A DNA stretch of 5,131 bases from Paracoccaceae bacterium (lineage in GTDB: Bacteria; Pseudomonadota; Alphaproteobacteria; Rhodobacterales; Rhodobacteraceae): the NCBI GenBank assembly GCA_002401045.1, contig NVSA01000012.1, forward strand, positions 5,405 through 10,535, in the 5' to 3' direction. Below are positions 1-5,129 of the stretch, piece after piece (within the stretch, counting starts at the first letter, position 1; each line of letters opens with the position of its first letter). The notes under the pieces were generated by a model that saw only the letters and a program-made list of their open reading frames with translations, was not told the origin of the DNA and did not search any database. A program made the translations under genes and the position numbers.

Positions 1-5
1 TATAA

Positions 6-35
6 TTGTTGCAATCAAACAGTGAACTTTAAAAT
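6..35 (+). promoter_or_regulatory. Candidate sigma70-type promoter (weak)
   Basis: TTGTTG (6-11) and TAAAAT (30-35, 5 of 6 matches to TATAAT) are separated by 18 bases, which would give a leader of about 25-30 bases. A competing reading is that the perfect TATAAT at 1-6 is the -10 box, with its -35 box outside the window. The leader is AT-rich, so both could be chance. If the TAAAAT promoter is used, the transcript would start at about the 38-50 hairpin. Confidence 0.25.
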
Positions 36-37
36 TC

Positions 38-50
38 CGGGCGAAGCCTG
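38..50 (+). other. Small stable hairpin in the 5' leader
   Basis: CGGGC (38-42) can pair with GCCTG (46-50) around a GAA triloop: four Watson-Crick pairs plus one G-T(U) wobble. Its core, GCGAAGC, is a known unusually stable mini-hairpin sequence in DNA. It ends four bases before the Shine-Dalgarno. It has no U-tract, so it is not a terminator. It could affect leader structure or mRNA stability, but a chance occurrence is possible. Confidence 0.35.
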
Positions 51-54
51 TGTG

Positions 55-61
55 AAGGAGG
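55..61 (+). promoter_or_regulatory. Ribosome binding site (AAGGAGG)
   Basis: A full-consensus Shine-Dalgarno sequence ends 7 bases before the ATG at 69. It fixes the start and suggests efficient translation initiation, which is notable for so large and cysteine-rich an exported protein. Confidence 0.9.
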
Positions 62-68
62 CGGAATA

Positions 69-131
69 ATGTTTAGATCTGTTATATCTGCGACGATAAT
101 AGCGCTAGGATTTGCCACAACCGCATTTGCG
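69..131 (+). other. Sec signal peptide (residues 1-21)
   Basis: A basic residue at position 3 (MFRS) is followed by a hydrophobic core (VISATIIALGFATTAF) and an AFA/QP site that fits signal peptidase I, with cleavage after Ala21. There is no lipobox cysteine, so the protein is not a lipoprotein, and no twin arginine, so export should be by Sec. Export also explains the very high cysteine content. Confidence 0.92.
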
Positions 132-3100
132 CAACCCGTTCTAACCAACGGTGGATTTGAGCAATCGCCGCCAAATAATTACGGCAATAATATCAACTGG
201 AGCATTGCACCGTGGGTCTTGGGCGCGGGACAAACCAACGTGGTTTCGGTCGACGGACCAGGTGGGACAACATGGTACGGAACTCTTGGCCCTGCATCGG
301 ACGCCACAGGCGGTGTGGGAAATTTCCAGCATTATTTTGATCAAGCCAATATTTCTGGCATGGGGACAATTTCCCAAGAATTTACGCCCAAGTGTACGGG
401 AGAAGTGTCTTATGGAACATATTTTTCTTCGCGCTCGAATGCCTCTGGGGATGCTTTAGTTTCGATTTTAGATGCGAACGGTACTGTTATTGCAGGGCCC
501 GCATCGGTGAATGTGCCAGCAGGTAACTCTGAAACCGATCCTTGGCAGTTGGCAGCATTCACGGCCAGCTTAACAGCAAATACGCCGTATGTTTTCAAGG
601 TTCAGATGGACAATCAATTGAACATGGATAATGCCTATGTCGCCTTTGAAACCCAATGCGCCGAGCATACGCCGCCGTGTTTTATAACCGGGACATGTAA
701 CACTCCAACGACAGATGTTGAGGCGATCAAATCATGTGAACCTGCGACTTATAACCTTGATGGGTCTTATGATTTGAATTGTACGATTGATGTGACGGTA
801 GATGAACCTTTCCCGCCGCAAATTGTGATTTATGAGCAATTCAGTATTGGCGGAAGTTTAGCGCAACTGGCGATCAATAGCGCCAGCAGTAGTGATGCGT
901 GGTCATGCCAGCATAGTGCCGTCTCGCCTAATGATACGACAGAACTTTCATGTGTTTTGAATGCGGCTGATGTGCCTGCATCCGGGCAGACATCTATTGA
1001 TGTAAACCTGACGATCCCTGCGGACACCGATGTTACAGATGTGAAAAACTGTGCCTCGGGTAAGTTCGAGATGTTGGATGATGCGGGAACAGACCGTATT
1101 GATGAAAGCTGTGTTGCGATTGAATTCCCAGAAGGCCCACCACCGCCAAATTGTGCGCCGTTCGAGCAGGGTAAGACAACCTGTGACCGTGCGACAGGGG
1201 CGAGGATTATCACCCTGACCAATAGTGCTTTGCCGAATTTTAATCCCAATGACGTGCGTATTGTGTCGATAACAGCTGGTGTGACGGTTTCACAAAATCC
1301 GAATGATCCGTTGGAATTGGCTGTAGTCGGGGGAACGCCTGGTCAAGTTGTGATCATCAAAACCGAAGCTATCCATCAAGATGGCGGTAAAGGCGAGGGC
1401 GTTGATTTGTGCTGTATGGGCACAATGACGATCACGATTCCAGAAGACGAACCTTGTGAGGGACCGATTGATTTGTCGGTTCAGAAGCAATGGCAAGATT
1501 ACATTGATTTCGCAGAACTTGGTGAAACTTCGCAACAATTACCGCCACATGGCTTCAAAATCACGGTTGATTTGCCCACAGGGACATTGCAGGCGGGTGA
1601 CGTTATCACGGTGAATGATCCGTTAGTGGATCAAATAAATGTTACGTCTTTTGGTGCGCCAATTGCGCCAGCACCTTGGTTGTGTACCCAAACGGGCGGT
1701 GCGTGGAGTTGTAATTATACGGTGCCTGCCAATGGTGCGATATTGCCAGTGGATATTTACTGGCCCGCAATTAAAGACGGCGAACTGCATGTTAAAAACT
1801 GTGCAGATGCAGATATTACCCGTGCGGGGCAATCGGTTGGTGAAACAACCATGACGAACAATAAAAGCTGTTGGGAAGAAAATGCCCCGCTGACAAATAC
1901 AACAGAGCTAGAGATCGTAAAATCAGGCCTTGAAGAATGTCGGACGGGCGCGCCTTGTGAGTTTACCTATACTGTGTCGAACACAGGAAATGGCGACTAT
2001 ACGGGGCCGATTACACTGGATGATACGGTCACGAATACACCGTTGTCTGGTCAAACATCCTACAGTGCATCTGGTGGTGGTTTTACCAGTATTTCACCCG
2101 CTCTTTGTGCGGTTGTTGATTTGACGTCACCAGCAGGTTGTACAGGTAATGTGACAATCCCTGCGGGCGGACAACAAACCTTTACGGTACTATATAACCC
2201 ACCCGCTTTTGACGGTGAGGGTGATTTTGCCATTGAAAACTGTGTGCGTATGTTTGACGCAACGATGGTCGTGGGCCAAGAGGCCAAGCAGTCGTGTCAT
2301 GTAACGCAAATCAATAAACCACAGTTAGAGATTGTAAAATCAGGCCCTGAGGAATGTCCGATTGGCCAGCCTTGTGATTTTACAGTCACGATCACAAATG
2401 CCAGTCAGGCACCGTATTCAGGCCCTGTGTTGTTGTCAGATATGACAACCGTTAGCCAGTTTTCGGTGAGCAATGTATCACCGATGCCTGCGGGTTGTGG
2501 CGGGAATTTACCTGCGAACCCATTTGCTTGTGTCACAAATATCTCTTTGGCGGCAGGCGCATCTACCAGTTATACAATGACGATGTTGCCTTTGAGTGCT
2601 GACGGACAAGTGGTTGCACAAAGTGGTGAAAACTGTGCAGCTTTGGGGGCTTTGCCCGCAGGGACGCAAACGGGTGATTATTCTATACAATATTATGGAG
2701 ACGGGACGCCCGTCATCACGCAAGCCTTTGCAGATATCTTGCAAGCGGTAGCACCCATTGGGCAAAGCTGTGTGCCTTTGGTTATCACAGACACCCTTGT
2801 TATTGAGCCAAACTATCAGATCATTAAAGCATGTAGTGAACCGACATTGATCGAAGGCCCTGCGCATCCATCGTGGAATGTTGAGTGTGAAATAACAATC
2901 AATGCAGAACCTGCGCCCACAACAGGCACGCTTTACATCAACGATATAGGCCAATTCATTGGCGGTGAGATGACACTTCAATCAAGTGATCCGTGGGTTT
3001 GTACGGGTACGGGTTTAACCGAGAACTGTGAAATACCCGCCGCTGATTTCCCAGCAACGGGGTCATCTGTTTTGACTGCAACTGTGATTTTGACGGAAGC

Positions 3101-5126
3101 ACCAGAAGGCGGCGTCTTTAACAACTGTGCAACATTTAGCAGCTCAACCAGCAATCAAGAACTTGGGTCTTGTGCGGATGTAACAATCCCGCCTTACGGG
3201 GATGATGTCACACCTAACAACGCGCTAGAGGTTGTTAAAGCCTGTACCGCCTTACCTCGTATGGGCGCGAATGTGATCTATAATTGTACGATCACCGTCA
3301 CCGCAACAGGCCCCGTTCCTGGCCCGATATATGTGCATGATAATCTAACATACTCGAACGTACCGGGGGGTGATCCTTATGGGTTTTTAGGACAGATGAA
3401 TTCAAGCGATCCTTGGGTTTGCAACCCGACACCTTATACTACGTCAAGCGGTGCGAATTGTTATATCTCGGCGACAGATTTTGCGGCAACGGGGTATAGT
3501 TCGACGATTAACACGCAAATGATCGTGATTGGATCAGATCGAGGTGAGCAGGATATTCAGAACTGTGCTTACGGAAAACCCAGTAGCGGGGCGGCAACTG
3601 TGCCGTCTTGTGTGGTGATTTCAGAGGCTTCAAATCAATGCGACCCTGTTCCTGAAATTCCAAACGACGGTATCGACAATGATTGTGACGGGGAAACCGA
3701 TGAGCTGTCTGTTATTGTATTACCGCCTGAATTAGAGGTGAGCAAAACATGTAGTGATGTTGTTGTGACTGAACATGCACCCCAAGGTGTTGTGCAATGT
3801 TCCATCACCATTACAGGGGCTAATTTACCCAGTGGTCAGATTATCACGCTAAAGGATATTATGACGGCACCAAATGGGGCAGCAATTCCGTTGATTGGCA
3901 ACTTTACCAATGTATCGGGGCAACCCGCGTCAATGACTTGTTCTGATACGGGCAATGCTGCGGGGGATTGTGTTATCTCAAGCGATGATTTCAATGTTAA
4001 CCAGCCGATTCTACTGTCATGGACCTCAACGATTAATGGAGATTGGGATAATGGCCCTGACTTTGAAAACGGGGAACAGTTACAAAACTGTGCCAGCACG
4101 CATTTGTCACAAGATGCAACAACTGCGCCCAGCATAAGTTCCCCTATTGATTGTGCGATGATTAATATTCAGATCGAAGAGGACAACACGCCACATACGA
4201 CCCTACCGCCAATTTCATTGGAAAAACTAAGCACGGGTAAATGTAGCGTAAACGTCGCGGCACAAAATTATAGCTGTGGATTTGACTTGGTCGTGACGAA
4301 CAATGGCACTGCCGAATTTAATGCACCCATGGTCTTGAACGATGTGTTTGGGGCACCGCGCCCAACCGCTATTCGCGGTATTTCTGGTGAAGGCTGGAAT
4401 TGCACAACCAAAGGTCGCGAAGGCTCTAGCTGTATTAATGGCACGCTAAAATTGGCGCCTCAAGAAACGTCGACAGTATCGATGCAACTGACCTTACCCG
4501 GGCAACGCTCTGGCGGCAGTTTCGATAACTGTGGCGCGATCGGTGTCGGCGATGATCCGAAACAACAAGCGATGATTGCGCAAACTGCCTTGAACCAGAT
4601 CGGCTATGATGTCGGCACTGTGGATGGTCGCATTGGCCCCAATACCCGCAAAGGCTTGAAAGGTTTGCAAAAACAGTTGGGTCTAGACCCTACGGGTGAG
4701 CTTAGCGATGATTTCTTCCGCGCAATAGGATTGCAAATGGCCTCGGATGCGACACCGTCATGTGTCACCGTTGATCTACCCCCCATGCCTAAACCACCCT
4801 TGGTGTGTCAGTCTTCTACGACACGTAAAAAAGGGGCGAGCTGTGTTTGTCGGTACAAAAATATGTATCAGAAAAACAAATCATCTTGTGGCTGTGTAAA
4901 AGGTACGCGGTTTGTCAAAGGCGAGGGTTGCCGCAAGGTGATCTCTAAACCTAAATGCGGTAGCAATTCGACCTATGTCAAAGGCAAAGGCTGTGTCAAA
5001 AAGCAAGTTGAGCGTAAATGCCCAATCGGGACGATCAACGTCAAAGGCTTATGCCTTAGATTGAATATCGGCATTGGCAGCCCACGCGGTGGAAGCTGTT
5101 CTGATCCAACGGGGGTTGATTGCTAA
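69..5126 (+). CDS. Secreted multi-domain cysteine-rich protein with DUF11-like repeats and a nested peptidoglycan-binding domain
   Basis: A 1685-residue protein, complete from start to stop. The ATG at 69 follows a perfect AAGGAGG with 7 bases between. Upstream in frame there is no ATG, GTG or TTG before the TAA at 30-32, so the start is secure. Domains in order: signal peptide 1-21; galactose-binding-like beta-sandwich 22-197; module R1 216-355; vicinal-cysteine unit 361-463; modules R2-R6 466-1185; MopE-type metal motif 1191-1213; modules R7 and R8 1218-1572, with a PG_binding_1-type domain at 1496-1558 inside R8; basic cysteine-rich tail 1574-1685. I count 69 cysteines. There is no internal membrane helix, LPXTG, PEP-CTERM or autotransporter barrel. 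No catalytic motif was recognised, so a structural, adhesive or wall-anchoring role is inferred, not shown. The likely place of action is the periplasm or the inner face of the outer membrane. Similar DUF11-type proteins in alphaproteobacteria are usually annotated only as hypothetical. Confidence 0.95.
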   Translation: MFRSVISATIIALGFATTAFAQPVLTNGGFEQSPPNNYGNNINWSIAPWVLGAGQTNVVSVDGPGGTTWYGTLGPASDATGGVGNFQHYFDQANISGMGTISQEFTPKCTGEVSYGTYFSSRSNASGDALVSILDANGTVIAGPASVNVPAGNSETDPWQLAAFTASLTANTPYVFKVQMDNQLNMDNAYVAFETQCAEHTPPCFITGTCNTPTTDVEAIKSCEPATYNLDGSYDLNCTIDVTVDEPFPPQIVIYEQFSIGGSLAQLAINSASSSDAWSCQHSAVSPNDTTELSCVLNAADVPASGQTSIDVNLTIPADTDVTDVKNCASGKFEMLDDAGTDRIDESCVAIEFPEGPPPPNCAPFEQGKTTCDRATGARIITLTNSALPNFNPNDVRIVSITAGVTVSQNPNDPLELAVVGGTPGQVVIIKTEAIHQDGGKGEGVDLCCMGTMTITIPEDEPCEGPIDLSVQKQWQDYIDFAELGETSQQLPPHGFKITVDLPTGTLQAGDVITVNDPLVDQINVTSFGAPIAPAPWLCTQTGGAWSCNYTVPANGAILPVDIYWPAIKDGELHVKNCADADITRAGQSVGETTMTNNKSCWEENAPLTNTTELEIVKSGLEECRTGAPCEFTYTVSNTGNGDYTGPITLDDTVTNTPLSGQTSYSASGGGFTSISPALCAVVDLTSPAGCTGNVTIPAGGQQTFTVLYNPPAFDGEGDFAIENCVRMFDATMVVGQEAKQSCHVTQINKPQLEIVKSGPEECPIGQPCDFTVTITNASQAPYSGPVLLSDMTTVSQFSVSNVSPMPAGCGGNLPANPFACVTNISLAAGASTSYTMTMLPLSADGQVVAQSGENCAALGALPAGTQTGDYSIQYYGDGTPVITQAFADILQAVAPIGQSCVPLVITDTLVIEPNYQIIKACSEPTLIEGPAHPSWNVECEITINAEPAPTTGTLYINDIGQFIGGEMTLQSSDPWVCTGTGLTENCEIPAADFPATGSSVLTATVILTEAPEGGVFNNCATFSSSTSNQELGSCADVTIPPYGDDVTPNNALEVVKACTALPRMGANVIYNCTITVTATGPVPGPIYVHDNLTYSNVPGGDPYGFLGQMNSSDPWVCNPTPYTTSSGANCYISATDFAATGYSSTINTQMIVIGSDRGEQDIQNCAYGKPSSGAATVPSCVVISEASNQCDPVPEIPNDGIDNDCDGETDELSVIVLPPELEVSKTCSDVVVTEHAPQGVVQCSITITGANLPSGQIITLKDIMTAPNGAAIPLIGNFTNVSGQPASMTCSDTGNAAGDCVISSDDFNVNQPILLSWTSTINGDWDNGPDFENGEQLQNCASTHLSQDATTAPSISSPIDCAMINIQIEEDNTPHTTLPPISLEKLSTGKCSVNVAAQNYSCGFDLVVTNNGTAEFNAPMVLNDVFGAPRPTAIRGISGEGWNCTTKGREGSSCINGTLKLAPQETSTVSMQLTLPGQRSGGSFDNCGAIGVGDDPKQQAMIAQTALNQIGYDVGTVDGRIGPNTRKGLKGLQKQLGLDPTGELSDDFFRAIGLQMASDATPSCVTVDLPPMPKPPLVCQSSTTRKKGASCVCRYKNMYQKNKSSCGCVKGTRFVKGEGCRKVISKPKCGSNSTYVKGKGCVKKQVERKCPIGTINVKGLCLRLNIGIGSPRGGSCSDPTGVDC
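132..659 (+). other. N-terminal galactose-binding-like beta-sandwich domain (residues 22-197)
   Basis: The mature protein begins with the pattern of secreted carbohydrate-binding or DUF642-like jelly-roll domains. There is an early NGGFE turn (27-31), then Trp-rich strands (W44, W49, W69). The ISQEF strand is at 101-105, ILDANGTVI at 133-141, and a closing strand contains MDNQLNMDNAYVAFE (180-194). The late Asp-Asn-Ala followed by a beta strand is typical of galactose-binding-like folds. C109 and C197 may pair. A cysteine-bearing linker (C204, C210) leads into the repeat array. Binding of sugar or another ligand is inferred from fold resemblance only, and the exact family is not certain. Confidence 0.55.
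714..1133 (+). repeat. Ig-like six-cysteine module R1 (residues 216-355)
   Basis: Begins with VEAIKSC and has six cysteines at 223, 238, 280, 295, 328 and 348. It shows the hallmarks of this array: K-x-C at the first strand, N-C-T-I in the second, a W-S-C strand (279-280), an AADVPASG turn, a V-K-N-C-A strand and a closing S-C-V. C1-C2 spacing is 15, which places it with R5, R6 and R7 as subtype A. Confidence 0.75.
1149..1457 (+). other. Vicinal-cysteine unit (residues 361-463), family not recognised
   Basis: This segment separates R1 from R2 and does not fit the six-cysteine pattern. Its cysteines are at 362, 372, 448, 449 and 463. It has a CDRATG stretch (372-377), a VVGGTPGQVV turn (419-428), a Gly-rich GGKGEGVD run and a Cys-Cys pair followed by alternating beta-strand residues (MTITIPE). 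It follows a proline-rich linker (GPPPPN, 356-361). It is probably a small beta domain with its own disulfides. The odd number of cysteines leaves one free or bonded to another domain. I cannot assign a function. Confidence 0.5.
1464..1880 (+). repeat. Ig-like module R2, four cysteines (residues 466-604)
   Basis: Same module plan as R1 but divergent. It has cysteines 539, 548, 578 and 601 (equivalent to C3-C6), including P-W-L-C, W-S-C and V-K-N-C-A landmarks. The positions that are C1 and C2 in the other modules are non-cysteine: VQKQW replaces K-x-C, and FKITV replaces the C-x-I strand. Both partners are absent together, as expected if they form a disulfide. It starts directly after the vicinal-cysteine unit. 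Confidence 0.65.
1902..2312 (+). repeat. DUF11-like six-cysteine module R3 (residues 612-748)
   Basis: Cysteines 624, 630, 680, 691, 725 and 743. Its first strands, LEIVKSG followed by FTYTVSNTGNGDYTGPITLDD, are close to the classical DUF11/CARDB-like pattern of T-x-T-x-x-N-T-G with a following D-D/D-x. The C1-C2 spacing is only 6, defining subtype B with R4 (spacing 6) and less clearly R8 (spacing 11). It closes with I-E-N-C and S-C-H-V. Confidence 0.78.
1905..1967 (+). repeat. Intragenic DNA repeat, copy 1 (start of R3)
   Basis: This 63-base stretch aligns without gaps to 2322-2384; I count 51 identical bases (about 81%). It encodes the first strand and C1-C2 segment of R3. Similarity at DNA level, beyond the protein pattern, points to a relatively recent duplication or gene conversion between R3 and R4. 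Confidence 0.7.
2319..2798 (+). repeat. DUF11-like six-cysteine module R4 with extended last loop (residues 751-910)
   Basis: Cysteines 763, 769, 810, 821, 856 and 901. The start is nearly a copy of R3 (LEIVKSGPEEC, then FTVTITNASQAPYSGPVLLSD). Unlike the other modules except R8, the C5-C6 gap is long: 45 residues against 15-23. The extra part includes an aromatic stretch (YSIQYYGDG, 871-879) and a likely short helix (TQAFADILQAV, 884-894). Confidence 0.75.
2322..2384 (+). repeat. Intragenic DNA repeat, copy 2 (start of R4)
   Basis: Partner of 1905-1967. The shared core includes GTAAAATCAGGC. Several of the twelve differences are at third codon positions. After the first strands the two modules diverge, so the similarity is local. 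Confidence 0.7.
2802..3194 (+). repeat. Ig-like six-cysteine module R5 (residues 912-1042)
   Basis: Cysteines 922, 940, 978, 987, 1020 and 1035. It has the subtype A start YQIIKAC, an SSDPWVC strand (972-978), AADFPATGSS (991-1000) and a closing F-N-N-C-A ... S-C-A-D-V. It is closest to R6: both share the SSDPWVC block, and the D-F-x-A-T-G turn follows it in both. With 15 residues from C5 to C6 it is one of the most compact copies. Confidence 0.77.
3219..3623 (+). repeat. Ig-like six-cysteine module R6 (residues 1051-1185)
   Basis: Cysteines 1059, 1073, 1118, 1131, 1166 and 1181. The start LEVVKAC, then YNCTITVTATGPVPGPIYVHDN, the SSDPWVC block (1112-1118), the SATDFAATG turn (1134-1142), I-Q-N-C-A and S-C-V-V-I match R5 and R1 step for step. 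A short linker leads from this module into the metal-binding motif. Confidence 0.77.
3639..3707 (+). other. MopE/PF11617-type metal-binding motif (residues 1191-1213)
   Basis: The core DGIDNDCDGETDE (1200-1212) matches the putative metal-binding motif found in MopE-like and many myxobacterial surface proteins. Asp residues at 1200, 1203, 1205, 1207 and 1211, plus Glu1212, form a ladder like an EF-hand or thrombospondin type 3 loop (D-x-D-x-D-G-x-x-D-E). C1191 and C1206 could form a closing disulfide. The motif usually occurs in several copies; here there is one, as a joint between R6 and R7. Metal binding, probably calcium, is inferred from the motif. Confidence 0.8.
3720..4181 (+). repeat. 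Ig-like six-cysteine module R7 (residues 1218-1371)
   Basis: Cysteines 1228, 1244, 1291, 1301, 1341 and 1362. Subtype A start (LEVSKTC), then VVQCSITITG and an LKDIM strand. The W-x-C strand is replaced by SMTC (1288-1291). L-Q-N-C-A and D-C-A-M-I close it. It is a little longer than R5 and R6, mainly between C2 and C3. Several Asp, Glu and Asn residues at 1325-1335 make this stretch acidic. Confidence 0.72.
4206..4784 (+). repeat. DUF11-like six-cysteine module R8, split by an inserted domain (residues 1380-1572)
   Basis: Cysteines 1392, 1403, 1445, 1455, 1488 and 1565. The core FDLVVTNNGTAEFNAPMVLND (1405-1425) is a clear DUF11-like strand pair, and GWNC (1442-1445) supplies the W-x-C strand. 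After F-D-N-C (1485-1488) the chain leaves the module for about 70 residues, including the peptidoglycan-binding domain. It returns with P-S-C-V-T-V (1563-1568), the same closing strand as in the other modules. Confidence 0.72.
4554..4742 (+). other. Peptidoglycan-binding domain (PG_binding_1 type, residues 1496-1558)
   Basis: The run AQTALNQIGYDVGTVDG (1504-1520), then RIGPNTRKGLKGLQKQLGL (1521-1539) and PTGELSDDFFRAIG (1541-1554), matches the three-helix PF01471 family: L-x-x-L-G-Y, G-x-x-D-G-x-x-G-P-x-T, a helix ending in F/L-Q-x-x-x-G-L, then T-G-x-L. The family binds peptidoglycan, usually at an end of wall hydrolases. Here no hydrolase domain is present, so a wall-anchoring role is inferred. 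The length (about 60 residues) is normal and all usual landmarks are present. Confidence 0.9.
4788..5123 (+). other. Basic cysteine-rich C-terminal tail (residues 1574-1685)
   Basis: It holds twelve cysteines (1580, 1592, 1594, 1607, 1609, 1621, 1630, 1642, 1651, 1662, 1677, 1685), the last being the final residue of the protein. Between 1581 and 1685 I count 23 Lys or Arg and only 4 Asp or Glu, opposite to the acidic repeat array. The even cysteine number suits six internal disulfides. It contains a 21-residue repeat. Binding to anionic polymers such as LPS, wall polymers or DNA is a guess from charge. It is not a known sorting signal. Confidence 0.7.
4893..5078 (+). repeat. Three tandem copies of a 63-base (21-residue) cysteine repeat
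   Basis: The units start at Cys1609, Cys1630 and Cys1651 (bases 4893, 4956, 5019). Each has the form C-x(10-11)-C with V-K-G just before the second cysteine (VKGEGC, VKGKGC, VKGLC). The nonamer GTCAAAGGC recurs at 4914, 4977 and 5040, exactly 63 bases apart. C1594 and C1607 may be a degenerate earlier copy. The third unit is one residue shorter between its cysteines. Confidence 0.75.
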
Positions 5127-5129
5127 TGA
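5124..5129 (+). other. Tandem stop codons TAA TGA
   Basis: TAA ends the gene directly after the C-terminal cysteine and is followed in frame by TGA. The last five bases of the window contain no terminator hairpin, so whether a gene follows in the same transcript cannot be told. Confidence 0.6.

Noticed and set aside
1..6. Perfect TATAAT at the window edge as the -10 box
   Set aside because: Its -35 region would lie outside the window and the leader is AT-rich. It is mentioned only as an alternative to the weak candidate at 6-35.
830..1249. 139-codon open frame on the minus strand
   Set aside because: It is antisense to R1 and the following unit, shows no family pattern, and the sense frame has clear conserved repeats over the same bases.
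2508..2981. 157-codon open frame on the minus strand
   Set aside because: It lies wholly inside the large gene, antisense to R4 and R5. Its translation is rich in Cys, Arg and His with no recognisable domain, as expected of a shadow frame.
3666..3704. True dockerin or EF-hand domain
   Set aside because: Only one Asp ladder is present, without the flanking helices or the second copy. The Asn-Asp-Cys-Asp-Gly spacing fits the MopE-type motif better.
69..5126. Frameshift or assembly error fusing several genes
   Set aside because: The reading frame stays open, and module landmarks recur in the same frame throughout. R8 even closes correctly after its inserted domain, so a single genuine gene is the simplest reading.
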